Part shown: in pieces, positions 55,360 to 62,909 of the stretch
How positions within the stretch are numbered: position 1 is the stretch's first letter
Layout of the letters: every line of letters begins with the position of its first letter
Origin: Tardiphaga sp. P9-11
Lineage (GTDB): Bacteria; Pseudomonadota; Alphaproteobacteria; Rhizobiales; Xanthobacteraceae
Length of the DNA stretch: 64,000 nt
Assembly (NCBI RefSeq): GCF_008329525.1
Contig: NZ_NPKQ01000008.1
Location: forward strand, 124,001 to 188,000
Direction: 5' to 3'
The notes under the pieces: generated by a model
Databases searched by the model: none
Seen by the model: the letters and a program-made list of their open reading frames with translations, nothing else
Told to the model about the DNA's origin: nothing
Position numbers and translations under genes: made by a program

Positions 55360-55369
55360 GCTTGCGGTC

Positions 55370-57301
55370 TCATTCGGCAGCCTGCATGCGCGCGCCATCT
55401 CGCGCCATGTCCACCACAACCAATCTCGTTCGGATCCGCTGGGAGCTGCCGTCCTGGAAGCGGATGGTCGTGTCGACCGGGATATCCCGTGCCCCGCCAT
55501 AGATGCCGTCGATGATATCGGCGTATTTCTCGTTGATGACGCTGCGGCGGACCTTTCGCGTCCGGGTCAGCTCGCCGTCATCGGCGTCGAGCTCCTTGTA
55601 GAGCAGCAGGAACTTGGCGATCCGCTGGGCCGGCGGCAGTGTGGCATTCACCGTCTCGACTTCCTTCCGGATCATCTCGTAAACCTCCGGCCGTGAGGAG
55701 AGGTCGGTATAGGTCGTGAACGAGATGCGTTTCTTCTCAGCCCATTTCGAGATGATCGAAAAGCGAATGCAGATCATCGCCGCAAGCGCGTCGCGGTTGT
55801 CGCCGAGCACCACGGTCTCGGCGATATAGGGTGAGAACTTCAGCTTGTTCTCGATATATTGCGGGGAGAAGCGCTCGCCGCGCGCGGTCTGCGCCAGATC
55901 CTTGATGCGGTCGATGACGACGAGCTGCTTGTTATCATTGAAATAGCCGGCATCTCCAGAATGCATCCAGCCGTCGCGCAGGTCGGCGGCGGACGCCTCC
56001 GGCGACTTGTAGTAGCCAAGAAACATATTGGGGTGCCTGACCACGATCTCGCCGACGCCCTGCACATCGGGATCGCGGATTTCGATCTTGATGTTGTCGC
56101 CCATCGCGATGCCGGTGGTGTCGGGATCGACGGCGCCGGGCTCGTGCAGCGTGAAAGCGCCGAGCGTTTCGGTCTGGCCATACAGCGTGCGCAGCGGCAC
56201 GCCCATGGCGCGGAAGAACTTGAACGTATCGGGGCCGAGCGCTGCGCCGCCGGTGGCGGCCGAACGCAGTCGCGTGAAGCCGAGGCGATCGCGCAGCGCG
56301 CGGAACAGCAGAGTATCTGCAACGGCAGACCGCTTGCCGTTGGCGAGCGCGGAGAGGCCCGACTTCATGCCGAGCTCATACAGGCTCTGCTTCAGCGGCG
56401 ATGAATCCATTACCCGGGCACGCACATCGGCCGCGATGCCTTCCCAGACGCGCGGCGCGAACAGCACGAAGGTGGGCGCGATCTCGCGAAAATCGTTCAT
56501 CATGGTGTCGGCCTGCTCGACGAAGTTGACCTTCATCCGGCTCAGGAGGCCTTTGCCGAGCGCGTAGACCTGCTCCATGATCCAGGGCAGCGGCAGCACC
56601 GAGACATATTCGTCATCCGGTCCCTTGGGATCGAAGGAGAGATACACGGCGCAGTGGCCGAGCACGCGGCCTGCGGCGAGCATCGCGAGCTTGGGATGTG
56701 ACGTGGTGCCGGAGGTGGTGCAGAGGATAGAGACGTCCTCGCCCTTGGTCGCATCCACCAGTTGATCGTAGAGGCCCGGCTCGCGCGCCGCGCGGTCGCG
56801 GCCCATCTGGGCGAGCCTGTCAGCCTCTAACAGCCGCGGGTCGTCATATTTCCGCATGCCGCGCGGGTCGCTGTAGACGATGTGCTTCAGCGCCGGCACA
56901 CGGTCAGCGAGGGTGAGCAGCTTGTCGACTTGTTCTTCATCCTCGGCGAATACGATCTTCGCTTCGCCGTAGTTCAGCAGATAGGCGGCTTCCTCATCGA
57001 GCATGTCGCGATAGAGACCGAGGCTCATCCCGCCGATGGCATGCGCGGCGATCTCGGCAGCGACCCAGTCGGGCCGATTGTCGCCGATAATGCCGATGAC
57101 GTCGCCGCGGGCGATGCCGAGCTCGACCATGCCGAGCGTGAAATCCTTCACCCGTGCATGGTAATCCTTCCAGGTGAACTCCCGCCACAGGCCGAAATCC
57201 TTCTCGCGCAGCGCGATCTCTTGGCCATGTTCTTTGGCGTTGAGGCGCAACAGCTTCGGATAGGTATCTGCCTGCTTGACGCGGCCGGCATAGTCCATCA
57301 T
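55370..57301 (-). CDS. Long-chain acyl-CoA synthetase-like AMP ligase
   Basis: 643 residues of the adenylate-forming superfamily. The phosphate loop is CTTSGTTSHPKLAML, the adenine motif is YGQTETLGAFTL, and GWMHSGDAGYFNDNKQL plus DRIKDLAQTARGERFSPQ give the ribose-binding Asp and hinge. Length and C-terminal insertion fit the long-chain/FadD15-like group. It is embedded between livG (overlap four bases) and livH, so it is co-expressed with the transporter and probably activates the imported acid to its CoA thioester. Confidence 0.92.
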   Translation of the reverse strand: MMDYAGRVKQADTYPKLLRLNAKEHGQEIALREKDFGLWREFTWKDYHARVKDFTLGMVELGIARGDVIGIIGDNRPDWVAAEIAAHAIGGMSLGLYRDMLDEEAAYLLNYGEAKIVFAEDEEQVDKLLTLADRVPALKHIVYSDPRGMRKYDDPRLLEADRLAQMGRDRAAREPGLYDQLVDATKGEDVSILCTTSGTTSHPKLAMLAAGRVLGHCAVYLSFDPKGPDDEYVSVLPLPWIMEQVYALGKGLLSRMKVNFVEQADTMMNDFREIAPTFVLFAPRVWEGIAADVRARVMDSSPLKQSLYELGMKSGLSALANGKRSAVADTLLFRALRDRLGFTRLRSAATGGAALGPDTFKFFRAMGVPLRTLYGQTETLGAFTLHEPGAVDPDTTGIAMGDNIKIEIRDPDVQGVGEIVVRHPNMFLGYYKSPEASAADLRDGWMHSGDAGYFNDNKQLVVIDRIKDLAQTARGERFSPQYIENKLKFSPYIAETVVLGDNRDALAAMICIRFSIISKWAEKKRISFTTYTDLSSRPEVYEMIRKEVETVNATLPPAQRIAKFLLLYKELDADDGELTRTRKVRRSVINEKYADIIDGIYGGARDIPVDTTIRFQDGSSQRIRTRLVVVDMARDGARMQAAE

Positions 57302-58119
57302 GCGGCACTCTCCGCAGCGATAGGCGCATGGTCGGGATCGACGAGGGCTTCGTCTTCTTCACCAAGATAGGCGCGCTTGACGTGTGGATCGGCCAGCACG
57401 GCAGCGGGATCGCCCTCGGCGATCTTGCGGCCGAAGTCCAGCACCATCACGCGATGGGAGATGTCCATCACGACGCCCATGTCGTGTTCGATCATCATCA
57501 CCGTCATCCCGTATTCTTCGTTGAGATCGACGATATAGCGCGCCATGTCCTCCTTCTCCTCGAAGTTCATGCCGGCCATCGGCTCGTCGAGGAGGATAAG
57601 ATTCGGCTCCAGCGCCATCGCGCGGGCGAGTTCGACGCGTTTGCGGAGACCATAGGGAAGAGTGCCGGCGGTCGCCTTGCGCACGCTCTGCAGATCGAGG
57701 AAGTCGATGATCTCCTCGACCTTGCGGCGATGCTCCAGCTCTTCCTTGCGCGCGCCGGTCAGCCAGTACAGCGAGCCGGTGAGGAAGTTGTTCTTCAAGA
57801 GGTGATGGCGCCCGACCATGATGTTGTCGAGCACGCTCATATGATGAAACAGCGCGAGGTTCTGGAAGGTGCGGCCGATGCCGAGACCGGGGCGGGCGTT
57901 GGGATTGAGCCCGGTGATGTCCGTGCCGTGATAGAACAGCTGGCCTTCGGTTGGGCGGTAGCGACCGGAGATGCAGTTGACGATGGAGGTCTTGCCGGCA
58001 CCGTTCGGCCCGATGATCGAGAACAGCTCGCCGTCATTGACAGCGAAGCTCACATCGGTGAGCGCGCGAACGCCACCAAAGCGCAGTGATACCCCGCGCA
58101 CGTCCAGAGCAACCGCCAC
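57298..58119 (-). CDS. livG: Liv-type ABC transporter ATPase (operon 1)
   Basis: 273 residues. Walker A GPNGAGKTS, signature LPYGLRKRVELARAMALEP, Walker B LILLDEPMAGMN, and the LivG-specific long loop LALFHHMSVLDNIMVGRHHL. It is the first gene of operon 1 (livG, acyl-CoA synthetase, livH, livM, binding protein, livF). The promoter must lie in the 227-bp region shared with the divergent Crp/Fnr gene. Confidence 0.94.
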   Translation of the reverse strand: MAVALDVRGVSLRFGGVRALTDVSFAVNDGELFSIIGPNGAGKTSIVNCISGRYRPTEGQLFYHGTDITGLNPNARPGLGIGRTFQNLALFHHMSVLDNIMVGRHHLLKNNFLTGSLYWLTGARKEELEHRRKVEEIIDFLDLQSVRKATAGTLPYGLRKRVELARAMALEPNLILLDEPMAGMNFEEKEDMARYIVDLNEEYGMTVMMIEHDMGVVMDISHRVMVLDFGRKIAEGDPAAVLADPHVKRAYLGEEDEALVDPDHAPIAAESAA

Positions 58120-58166
58120 TCAAATCCTCCCAGATACGGCGCTTGTCGCGCTCTTTATCCACGTTC

Positions 58167-58182
58167 CTCGGATAGTCCCGAG
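58167..58182. promoter_or_regulatory. Dyad in the livG / crp-fnr divergent region, possible operator
   Basis: CTCGG at 58167-58171 is mirrored by CCGAG at 58178-58182 with a six-base spacer. Spacing matches dimeric regulators of the Crp/Fnr type, whose gene starts 165 bases away. It is short and could occur by chance; it differs from the TTGAT..ATCAA Fnr box. Confidence 0.25.
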
Positions 58183-58346
58183 CCTATATCGCCCGGTCAC
58201 GCTAAGCCATTCTACTAATGACCTTTCGCGGTGGTCTTCCCTACGTCAAATCGGTATCCTGAAATGTCTCGCGGCGGACAATCTGCCTGCCAATTTGTCG
58301 CGCGGGCGTTCTTTTGCGGCGCAACATTCGAAGTGAAGCCGGACCT

Positions 58347-59021
58347 ATGATTGCTGCAGATCATCTCAAGCGCATCGCGGCCTGGGCGCGGGACCTGAAC
58401 GAGAAGGAGATCGAGGTCGCGCGCGCGGGCATCGTCGAGAAGTCGTTCAAGGCGAATGAATTCGTCTGCATGCGCGGTGACCAGTTCGAATACTGGACCG
58501 GCGTGGTCAGTGGTCTGGCGAAGATCGGCACCATTTCGCGCAGTGGCAAGGAGGTCAGCATCACCGGCCTGACGGCGGGCGCGTGGTTCGGCGAGGGCAG
58601 CGTGCTGAAGAACGAACCGCGACGTTACGACATTGTCCCGCTACGCGACTCCAAGCTCGCATTCATGGAGCGCTCAGCATTTATGTGGCTGTTCGAGAAC
58701 AGTGTCGGCTTCAACCGCTTTCTGGTCTCGCTGTTGAACGAACGGCTCGGTCAGTTCATCGCTCTGACTGAATATGGCCGCAGGCTCGATGCCACCGGGC
58801 GTCTCGCGCGCTGCATTGCCTCGCTCTTCAACCCGATCCTCTATCGTGACGCGACCCGCCATCTGGAGATCACCCAGGAAGAGCTCGGTGCCATCACCGG
58901 AATTTCGCGCCAGAAGGCTAACCAATGCCTGCAGACCCTGGAGAAGGAGGGGCTGCTGCGCCTGGAATATGGCGGCGTGACGGTGGTCGATCTTGAAAGG
59001 CTGGGCAGCTACGGCGATTGA
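58347..59021 (+). CDS. Crp/Fnr-family transcriptional regulator
   Basis: 224 residues: N-terminal cyclic-nucleotide-binding-type beta-roll (EFVCMRGDQFEYWTGVVSGL, TGLTAGAWFGEG), a long dimerisation helix and a C-terminal winged helix-turn-helix (ITQEELGAITGISRQKANQC). The cluster of N-terminal Cys that binds Fe-S in Fnr is missing, and the Crp Arg/Ser cAMP contacts are not evident, so the effector is unknown. ATG 58347 fits the family; an in-frame TTG lies 33 bases earlier. It is divergent from Liv operon 1 and ends seven bases from the convergent Liv operon 2, so it may control one or both. Confidence 0.88.
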   Translation: MIAADHLKRIAAWARDLNEKEIEVARAGIVEKSFKANEFVCMRGDQFEYWTGVVSGLAKIGTISRSGKEVSITGLTAGAWFGEGSVLKNEPRRYDIVPLRDSKLAFMERSAFMWLFENSVGFNRFLVSLLNERLGQFIALTEYGRRLDATGRLARCIASLFNPILYRDATRHLEITQEELGAITGISRQKANQCLQTLEKEGLLRLEYGGVTVVDLERLGSYGD

Positions 59022-59028
59022 GCGACGC

Positions 59029-59727
59029 TCAGACTTCCAGCCATTCCCTGCGCACAGCGTCATTGGCCTTGAGTTCGGCGGGCGTGCCTTCGAATACGAT
59101 GCGGCCGTGGCCCATCACGTAGACCCGGTGCGAGATGCGTAGCGCGATCGACAGCTTCTGCTCGACCAGCAGGATTGCGACGCCGCGCCGCGCGATCTCC
59201 GCTATGAGGTCGCCGACCTGCTGGACGATGATCGGCGCGAGGCCTTCGGTGGGCTCGTCGATCATCACCAGTTCGGGATCGCCCATCAGCGTCCGGCAGA
59301 TCGTCAGCATCTGCTTCTCGCCGCCCGACATCACGCCCGCCGCCGTGTCGGCGCGCGCCGCGAGGTTCGGAAACATGTCGAGCATGTCGTCGAGCTTCCA
59401 CTGGCCCGGCTTGCGGGGATCCTTGATGCCCAGCATCAGGTTCTGTCGCACCGTCAGGCCCGGAAAGATATCGCGATGCTCGGGCACATAGCCGAGGCCG
59501 AGATGCGCGATCTTGAAGCTCGGCAGGCCAGCGATGTCCTTGCCCTTGAACTTGATCGAGCCATGCGGAGGCACTTCGCCCATGATCGCCTTGACGGTGG
59601 TCGAGCGGCCGACGCCGTTGCGGCCGAGCAGCGAGACCACTTCGCCGACATCGATATGCAGGTCGACGCCCTGCAGGATGTGGCTCTTGCCGTAATAGGC
59701 GTGCAGGTCCTGAACTTGGAGCATCAC
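59029..59727 (-). CDS. livF: Liv-type ABC ATPase with Arg in Walker A (operon 2)
   Basis: 232 residues, LivF-like: LHAYYGKSHILQGVDLHIDV, signature GVMSGGEKQMLTICRTLM, Walker B ELVMIDEPTEGLAP and LVEQKLSIALRISHRVYVMG. Walker A reads GRNGVGRST, so the invariant Lys is replaced by Arg. Either the subunit has reduced ATPase activity, with LivG carrying the active site, or Arg substitutes. It overlaps livG by four bases and is last in operon 2. Confidence 0.92.
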   Translation of the reverse strand: MMLQVQDLHAYYGKSHILQGVDLHIDVGEVVSLLGRNGVGRSTTVKAIMGEVPPHGSIKFKGKDIAGLPSFKIAHLGLGYVPEHRDIFPGLTVRQNLMLGIKDPRKPGQWKLDDMLDMFPNLAARADTAAGVMSGGEKQMLTICRTLMGDPELVMIDEPTEGLAPIIVQQVGDLIAEIARRGVAILLVEQKLSIALRISHRVYVMGHGRIVFEGTPAELKANDAVRREWLEV

Positions 59728-60473
59728 GCCACTTCCTCGCCGAGATAGGCTTCCTTGACCTTGGGATTGCCGCGGATTTCCTCCGGCGTCCCGGAGGCGA
59801 TGATCTGGCCGTAGACCAGAACTGAGATGCGGTCTGCGAGGCCGAACACCACGCTCATGTCGTGTTCGACGATCAGGAGCGTTCGCCCCTCGGTCAGCCG
59901 CCGGATCAGTGCCACGGCACGCTCGGTCTCGGCGTGACTCATCCCGGCCGTGGGCTCGTCCAGCAGGATAACATCAGCGCCGCCCGCAATGGTGATGCCG
60001 ATTTCGAGCGCGCGTTGTTCGGCATAGGTCAGAAGGCCGGCGGGCACGTCGCGGCGTGAGACGAGGTTGATATCCTGCAGGATCTGCGCGGTGCGGTCGC
60101 GCACCTCGGGCAGGTTGTCGACATTCTTCCAGAACGCATAACGATGGCCGGTGGCCCATAAGACTGCGCAGCGCAGGTTCTCCCACACGGTCATCTTGGC
60201 GAATACATTGGTGACCTGGAACGAGCGCGACAGTCCGCGGCGATTGATCTGGAACGGCGGCAGGCCGGAGATCACCTCATCGCGCAGCAGGATGCTGCCG
60301 ACTGACGGCTTCATGTAGCCGCTGATGAGATTGAACAGCGTCGATTTGCCGGCGCCGTTGGGGCCGATCAGCGCATGGCGTTCGCCTTGAGCCACCGAGA
60401 GATTGACGTTGCGGATCACGGAGGTGATGCCGAAGGTCTTTTCGACGCCGCGCAGTTCGATGGCGGTGCTCAT
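59724..60473 (-). CDS. livG: Liv-type ABC transporter ATPase (operon 2)
   Basis: 249 residues. Walker A GPNGAGKST, signature LTYAEQRALEIGITIAGGAD (a degenerate signature without the usual Ser-Gly-Gly, as in many LivG proteins), Walker B VILLDEPTAGMS and LIVEHDMSVVFGLADRI. ATG 60473 gives the family start MSTAIELRGVEKTFG; an in-frame ATG further upstream lies within livM. It overlaps livM by four bases. Confidence 0.93.
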   Translation of the reverse strand: MSTAIELRGVEKTFGITSVIRNVNLSVAQGERHALIGPNGAGKSTLFNLISGYMKPSVGSILLRDEVISGLPPFQINRRGLSRSFQVTNVFAKMTVWENLRCAVLWATGHRYAFWKNVDNLPEVRDRTAQILQDINLVSRRDVPAGLLTYAEQRALEIGITIAGGADVILLDEPTAGMSHAETERAVALIRRLTEGRTLLIVEHDMSVVFGLADRISVLVYGQIIASGTPEEIRGNPKVKEAYLGEEVA

Positions 60474-61771
60474 GCGGCCACTCCCTTCTCGCGCGCGGCC
60501 GTGAGGGCGTCGTCCCAGCTCGCTGCGACCCGTGCCCATGTCTTGCGCGCGATGATGAAGCCGCCGATCAGAAGCACGCCGGCTACGGCCCAGATCGCAG
60601 GGTTTGCCGCATCGAACGGGACGCCGAAGGCCTTGATGTGGGAATCCTCATTGGGATTGACGGTGTAGTGGACGATGGTTTCGATCGCCAGCATCAGGCC
60701 GGTGACCATGGCCAGCGTCGGTATGAACGCGAGGAGATAGCTCGGCAGCACGCGGCTGAGCGTGCCGCCTTTCAACAGCGGACGATGCATCATCAGCAAG
60801 CCCGTAATACCGCCGGGTGCGAACATCACGACGGCGATGAAGATCAGGCCGAAATAGAGCTGCCAAACCTGGGTGAGATCGGAAAGCCCGAGAGACAGCA
60901 GTGTGACGAAGATGGCGCCGACGATCGGGCCGATGAAAAAGCCGACGCCGCCGATATAGGTGGCGAATAACACGGTGCCGGATTGTACGGCGCCGAGATA
61001 GGCGGAATTGGCGATCTCGAAATTGATCGCGGCCAGCGCGCCGGCAATACCTGCGAACAGACCGGAGAAGCAGAAGGCGATGTAGCGGATGATGTGCGGA
61101 TCGTAGCCGACGAACTGCACGCGTTCCGGATTGTCGCGCACGGCGTTGCACATGCGCCCGAGAGGTGTGCGGGTGAGCGCATACATCGCGATGACGGCGA
61201 TCAGCGTCCAGGCTGCGACCAGATAGTAGATCTGGATCTGCGGACCGAAGCTCCAGTCAAACAGGCGCAATACCTTGGTGCGGTTGGCAGAGACGCCGGC
61301 CTCGCCGCCGAAGAAGGTGCGCAGGATCAGCGCTGACGACGCCACGAGTTCTGCGACACCGAGCGAAATCATCGCAAAGGCCGTTCCGGAACGCCGCGTC
61401 GACACCCAGCCGAGCAGCATGGCGAACAGCAATCCGGCAGCGCCGCCCACCAGCGGCACCAGCGGCAGCGGGATTGCAAACTTGTTCTTGGCGATGATGT
61501 TGATGGCGTGGATCGCGAGGAAGCCGCCGAGGCCGTAATAGACCGCGTGGCCGAAGGACAGCATGCCGGTCTGGCCGAGCAGGATATTGTAGGACAGCGA
61601 GAAGATGATCGAGATGCCGATCAGGCTGAAAGTGGTCAGCGATCCGCCCGACGAGAATAGCTTCGGCAGCACCAGCAGCACCAGGGCCGTGGCGATCCAG
61701 ATGCCGTAGAATTTCAGCCGGTCGGACGCGGCAGGGCGCGGCGGCGCGATGGTTGCGGTTGCGTCGCTCAT
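60470..61771 (-). CDS. livM: Liv-type ABC permease (operon 2)
   Basis: 433 residues, longer than standard LivM because of about 90 extra C-terminal residues with one or two additional membrane segments. LSYNILLGQTGMLSFGHAVY is the family hallmark and VRDNPERVQFVGYDPH the cytoplasmic loop. ATG 61771 overlaps the livH stop by four bases and fits the hydrophilic N-terminus MSDATATIAPPRP. With LivH it forms the channel. Confidence 0.92.
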   Translation of the reverse strand: MSDATATIAPPRPAASDRLKFYGIWIATALVLLVLPKLFSSGGSLTTFSLIGISIIFSLSYNILLGQTGMLSFGHAVYYGLGGFLAIHAINIIAKNKFAIPLPLVPLVGGAAGLLFAMLLGWVSTRRSGTAFAMISLGVAELVASSALILRTFFGGEAGVSANRTKVLRLFDWSFGPQIQIYYLVAAWTLIAVIAMYALTRTPLGRMCNAVRDNPERVQFVGYDPHIIRYIAFCFSGLFAGIAGALAAINFEIANSAYLGAVQSGTVLFATYIGGVGFFIGPIVGAIFVTLLSLGLSDLTQVWQLYFGLIFIAVVMFAPGGITGLLMMHRPLLKGGTLSRVLPSYLLAFIPTLAMVTGLMLAIETIVHYTVNPNEDSHIKAFGVPFDAANPAIWAVAGVLLIGGFIIARKTWARVAASWDDALTAAREKGVAA

Positions 61772-62715
61772 GTGTCGCGTGTTCCCAGAAGGCCCATCGG
61801 GCGGAATATCAGGATCAGCACCAGCAGCAGATAGGGCATGATGGGCGCGATCTGGGCGATGGTGACGTTCCAGATGTCGGACAGCCATGTAGCGGCGTAG
61901 TCAGGGCTCAGCGGGCCGAAAGCGCCGGCCAATGAGCCGTCCATTGAGACCGCGAAAGTCTGGATCAGGCCGATCAGCAACGAGGCGATAAATGCGCCGG
62001 GCAACGAGCCGAGGCCGCCGACCACAACGACCACGAACAGGATCGGCCCCAGTAGACCGGCCATATTGGACTGCGTGACAAGGGCAGGGCCTGCGATCAC
62101 ACCGGCGACGGCGGCGAGTGCGGTGCCGACGCCGAATACCAGCATGAAGATGCGCCCGACATTGTGGCCGAGATGGCCGACCATATGCGGATGGGTCAGC
62201 GCTGCCTGTACGATAAGGCCGATCCGTGTACGCTTCAGCACCAGCAGCAGCCCGATGAAGATGATGACCGACACCAGCAGCATGAACATCTTGAAGGCGG
62301 GGTAGTTGGTGGAGAAGATCGTGAAGGCTGGGAAGTCGAGCAGCGGCGGCACGCGAAAATCCACCGGGCTCTTGCCCCAGATGATCTGCACGATCTCTTC
62401 AATCGCGAAGGCAAGCCCGAAGGTGAACAGCAGTTCGGCAACGTGACCGTTCTTGTGCACCTGGCGCAGGCCGAAGCGCTCGACCAGTGCGCCGAGGCCG
62501 CCGGCCAAGAGCGGTGCGATGATCAGCGCCGGCCAGAAGCCGAACCAGCGCGAGATCTGGAAGCCGAAGAAAGCACCGAGCATGTAGAAGCTGGCATGGG
62601 CGAAATTCAGCACGCCGAGCATGCTGAAGATCACCGTCAGGCCGGAAGCCATCAGGAACAGCAGCATGCCGAACAGGATGCCGTTCAGCGTAGATATGAC
62701 GATGAGTTCGAGCAC
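61768..62715 (-). CDS. livH: Liv-type ABC permease (operon 2)
   Basis: 315 residues with about eight membrane segments: MLELIVISTLNGILFGMLLF, the signature GVLNFAHASFYMLGAFFGF, and VVVVGGLGSLPGAFIASLLI near the end. It is the first permease gene of operon 2, separated by 194 bases with palindromic repeats from the binding-protein gene upstream. Confidence 0.93.
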   Translation of the reverse strand: MLELIVISTLNGILFGMLLFLMASGLTVIFSMLGVLNFAHASFYMLGAFFGFQISRWFGFWPALIIAPLLAGGLGALVERFGLRQVHKNGHVAELLFTFGLAFAIEEIVQIIWGKSPVDFRVPPLLDFPAFTIFSTNYPAFKMFMLLVSVIIFIGLLLVLKRTRIGLIVQAALTHPHMVGHLGHNVGRIFMLVFGVGTALAAVAGVIAGPALVTQSNMAGLLGPILFVVVVVGGLGSLPGAFIASLLIGLIQTFAVSMDGSLAGAFGPLSPDYAATWLSDIWNVTIAQIAPIMPYLLLVLILIFRPMGLLGTRDT

Positions 62716-62762
62716 AAAGGACCTCGGGACGTATTCGATGGGGCGCGTGCAGATCCGCTGTC

Positions 62763-62862
62763 ATGGCCGGGCTGAAGCGCGAAGCGGGACTTCGCTGGAT
62801 GACCCGGCCATCCATCTTTTCGATTGCGCCGCTTTAGATGGATGCCCGGGTCAAGCCCGGGC
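62763..62862. repeat. Palindromic intergenic repeat with three stems
   Basis: Perfect inverted pairs: ATGGCCGGG/CCCGGCCAT at 62763-62771/62803-62811, CATCCAT/ATGGATG at 62809-62815/62838-62844, and GCCCGGG/CCCGGGC at 62844-62850/62856-62862. They form adjoining hairpins between the binding-protein gene and livH. The type is common in this bacterial group and may set the relative amount of binding protein and permease mRNA. Confidence 0.8.
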
Positions 62863-62909
62863 CTGACGGAGTTTCAACAACGCCGTCCCATCTCATCGCA
62901 GCCGGGGCC

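Noticed and set aside
55859-56404. 181-codon plus-strand frame opposite the acyl-CoA synthetase
   Set aside because: Antisense shadow; the synthetase motifs on the other strand are unambiguous.
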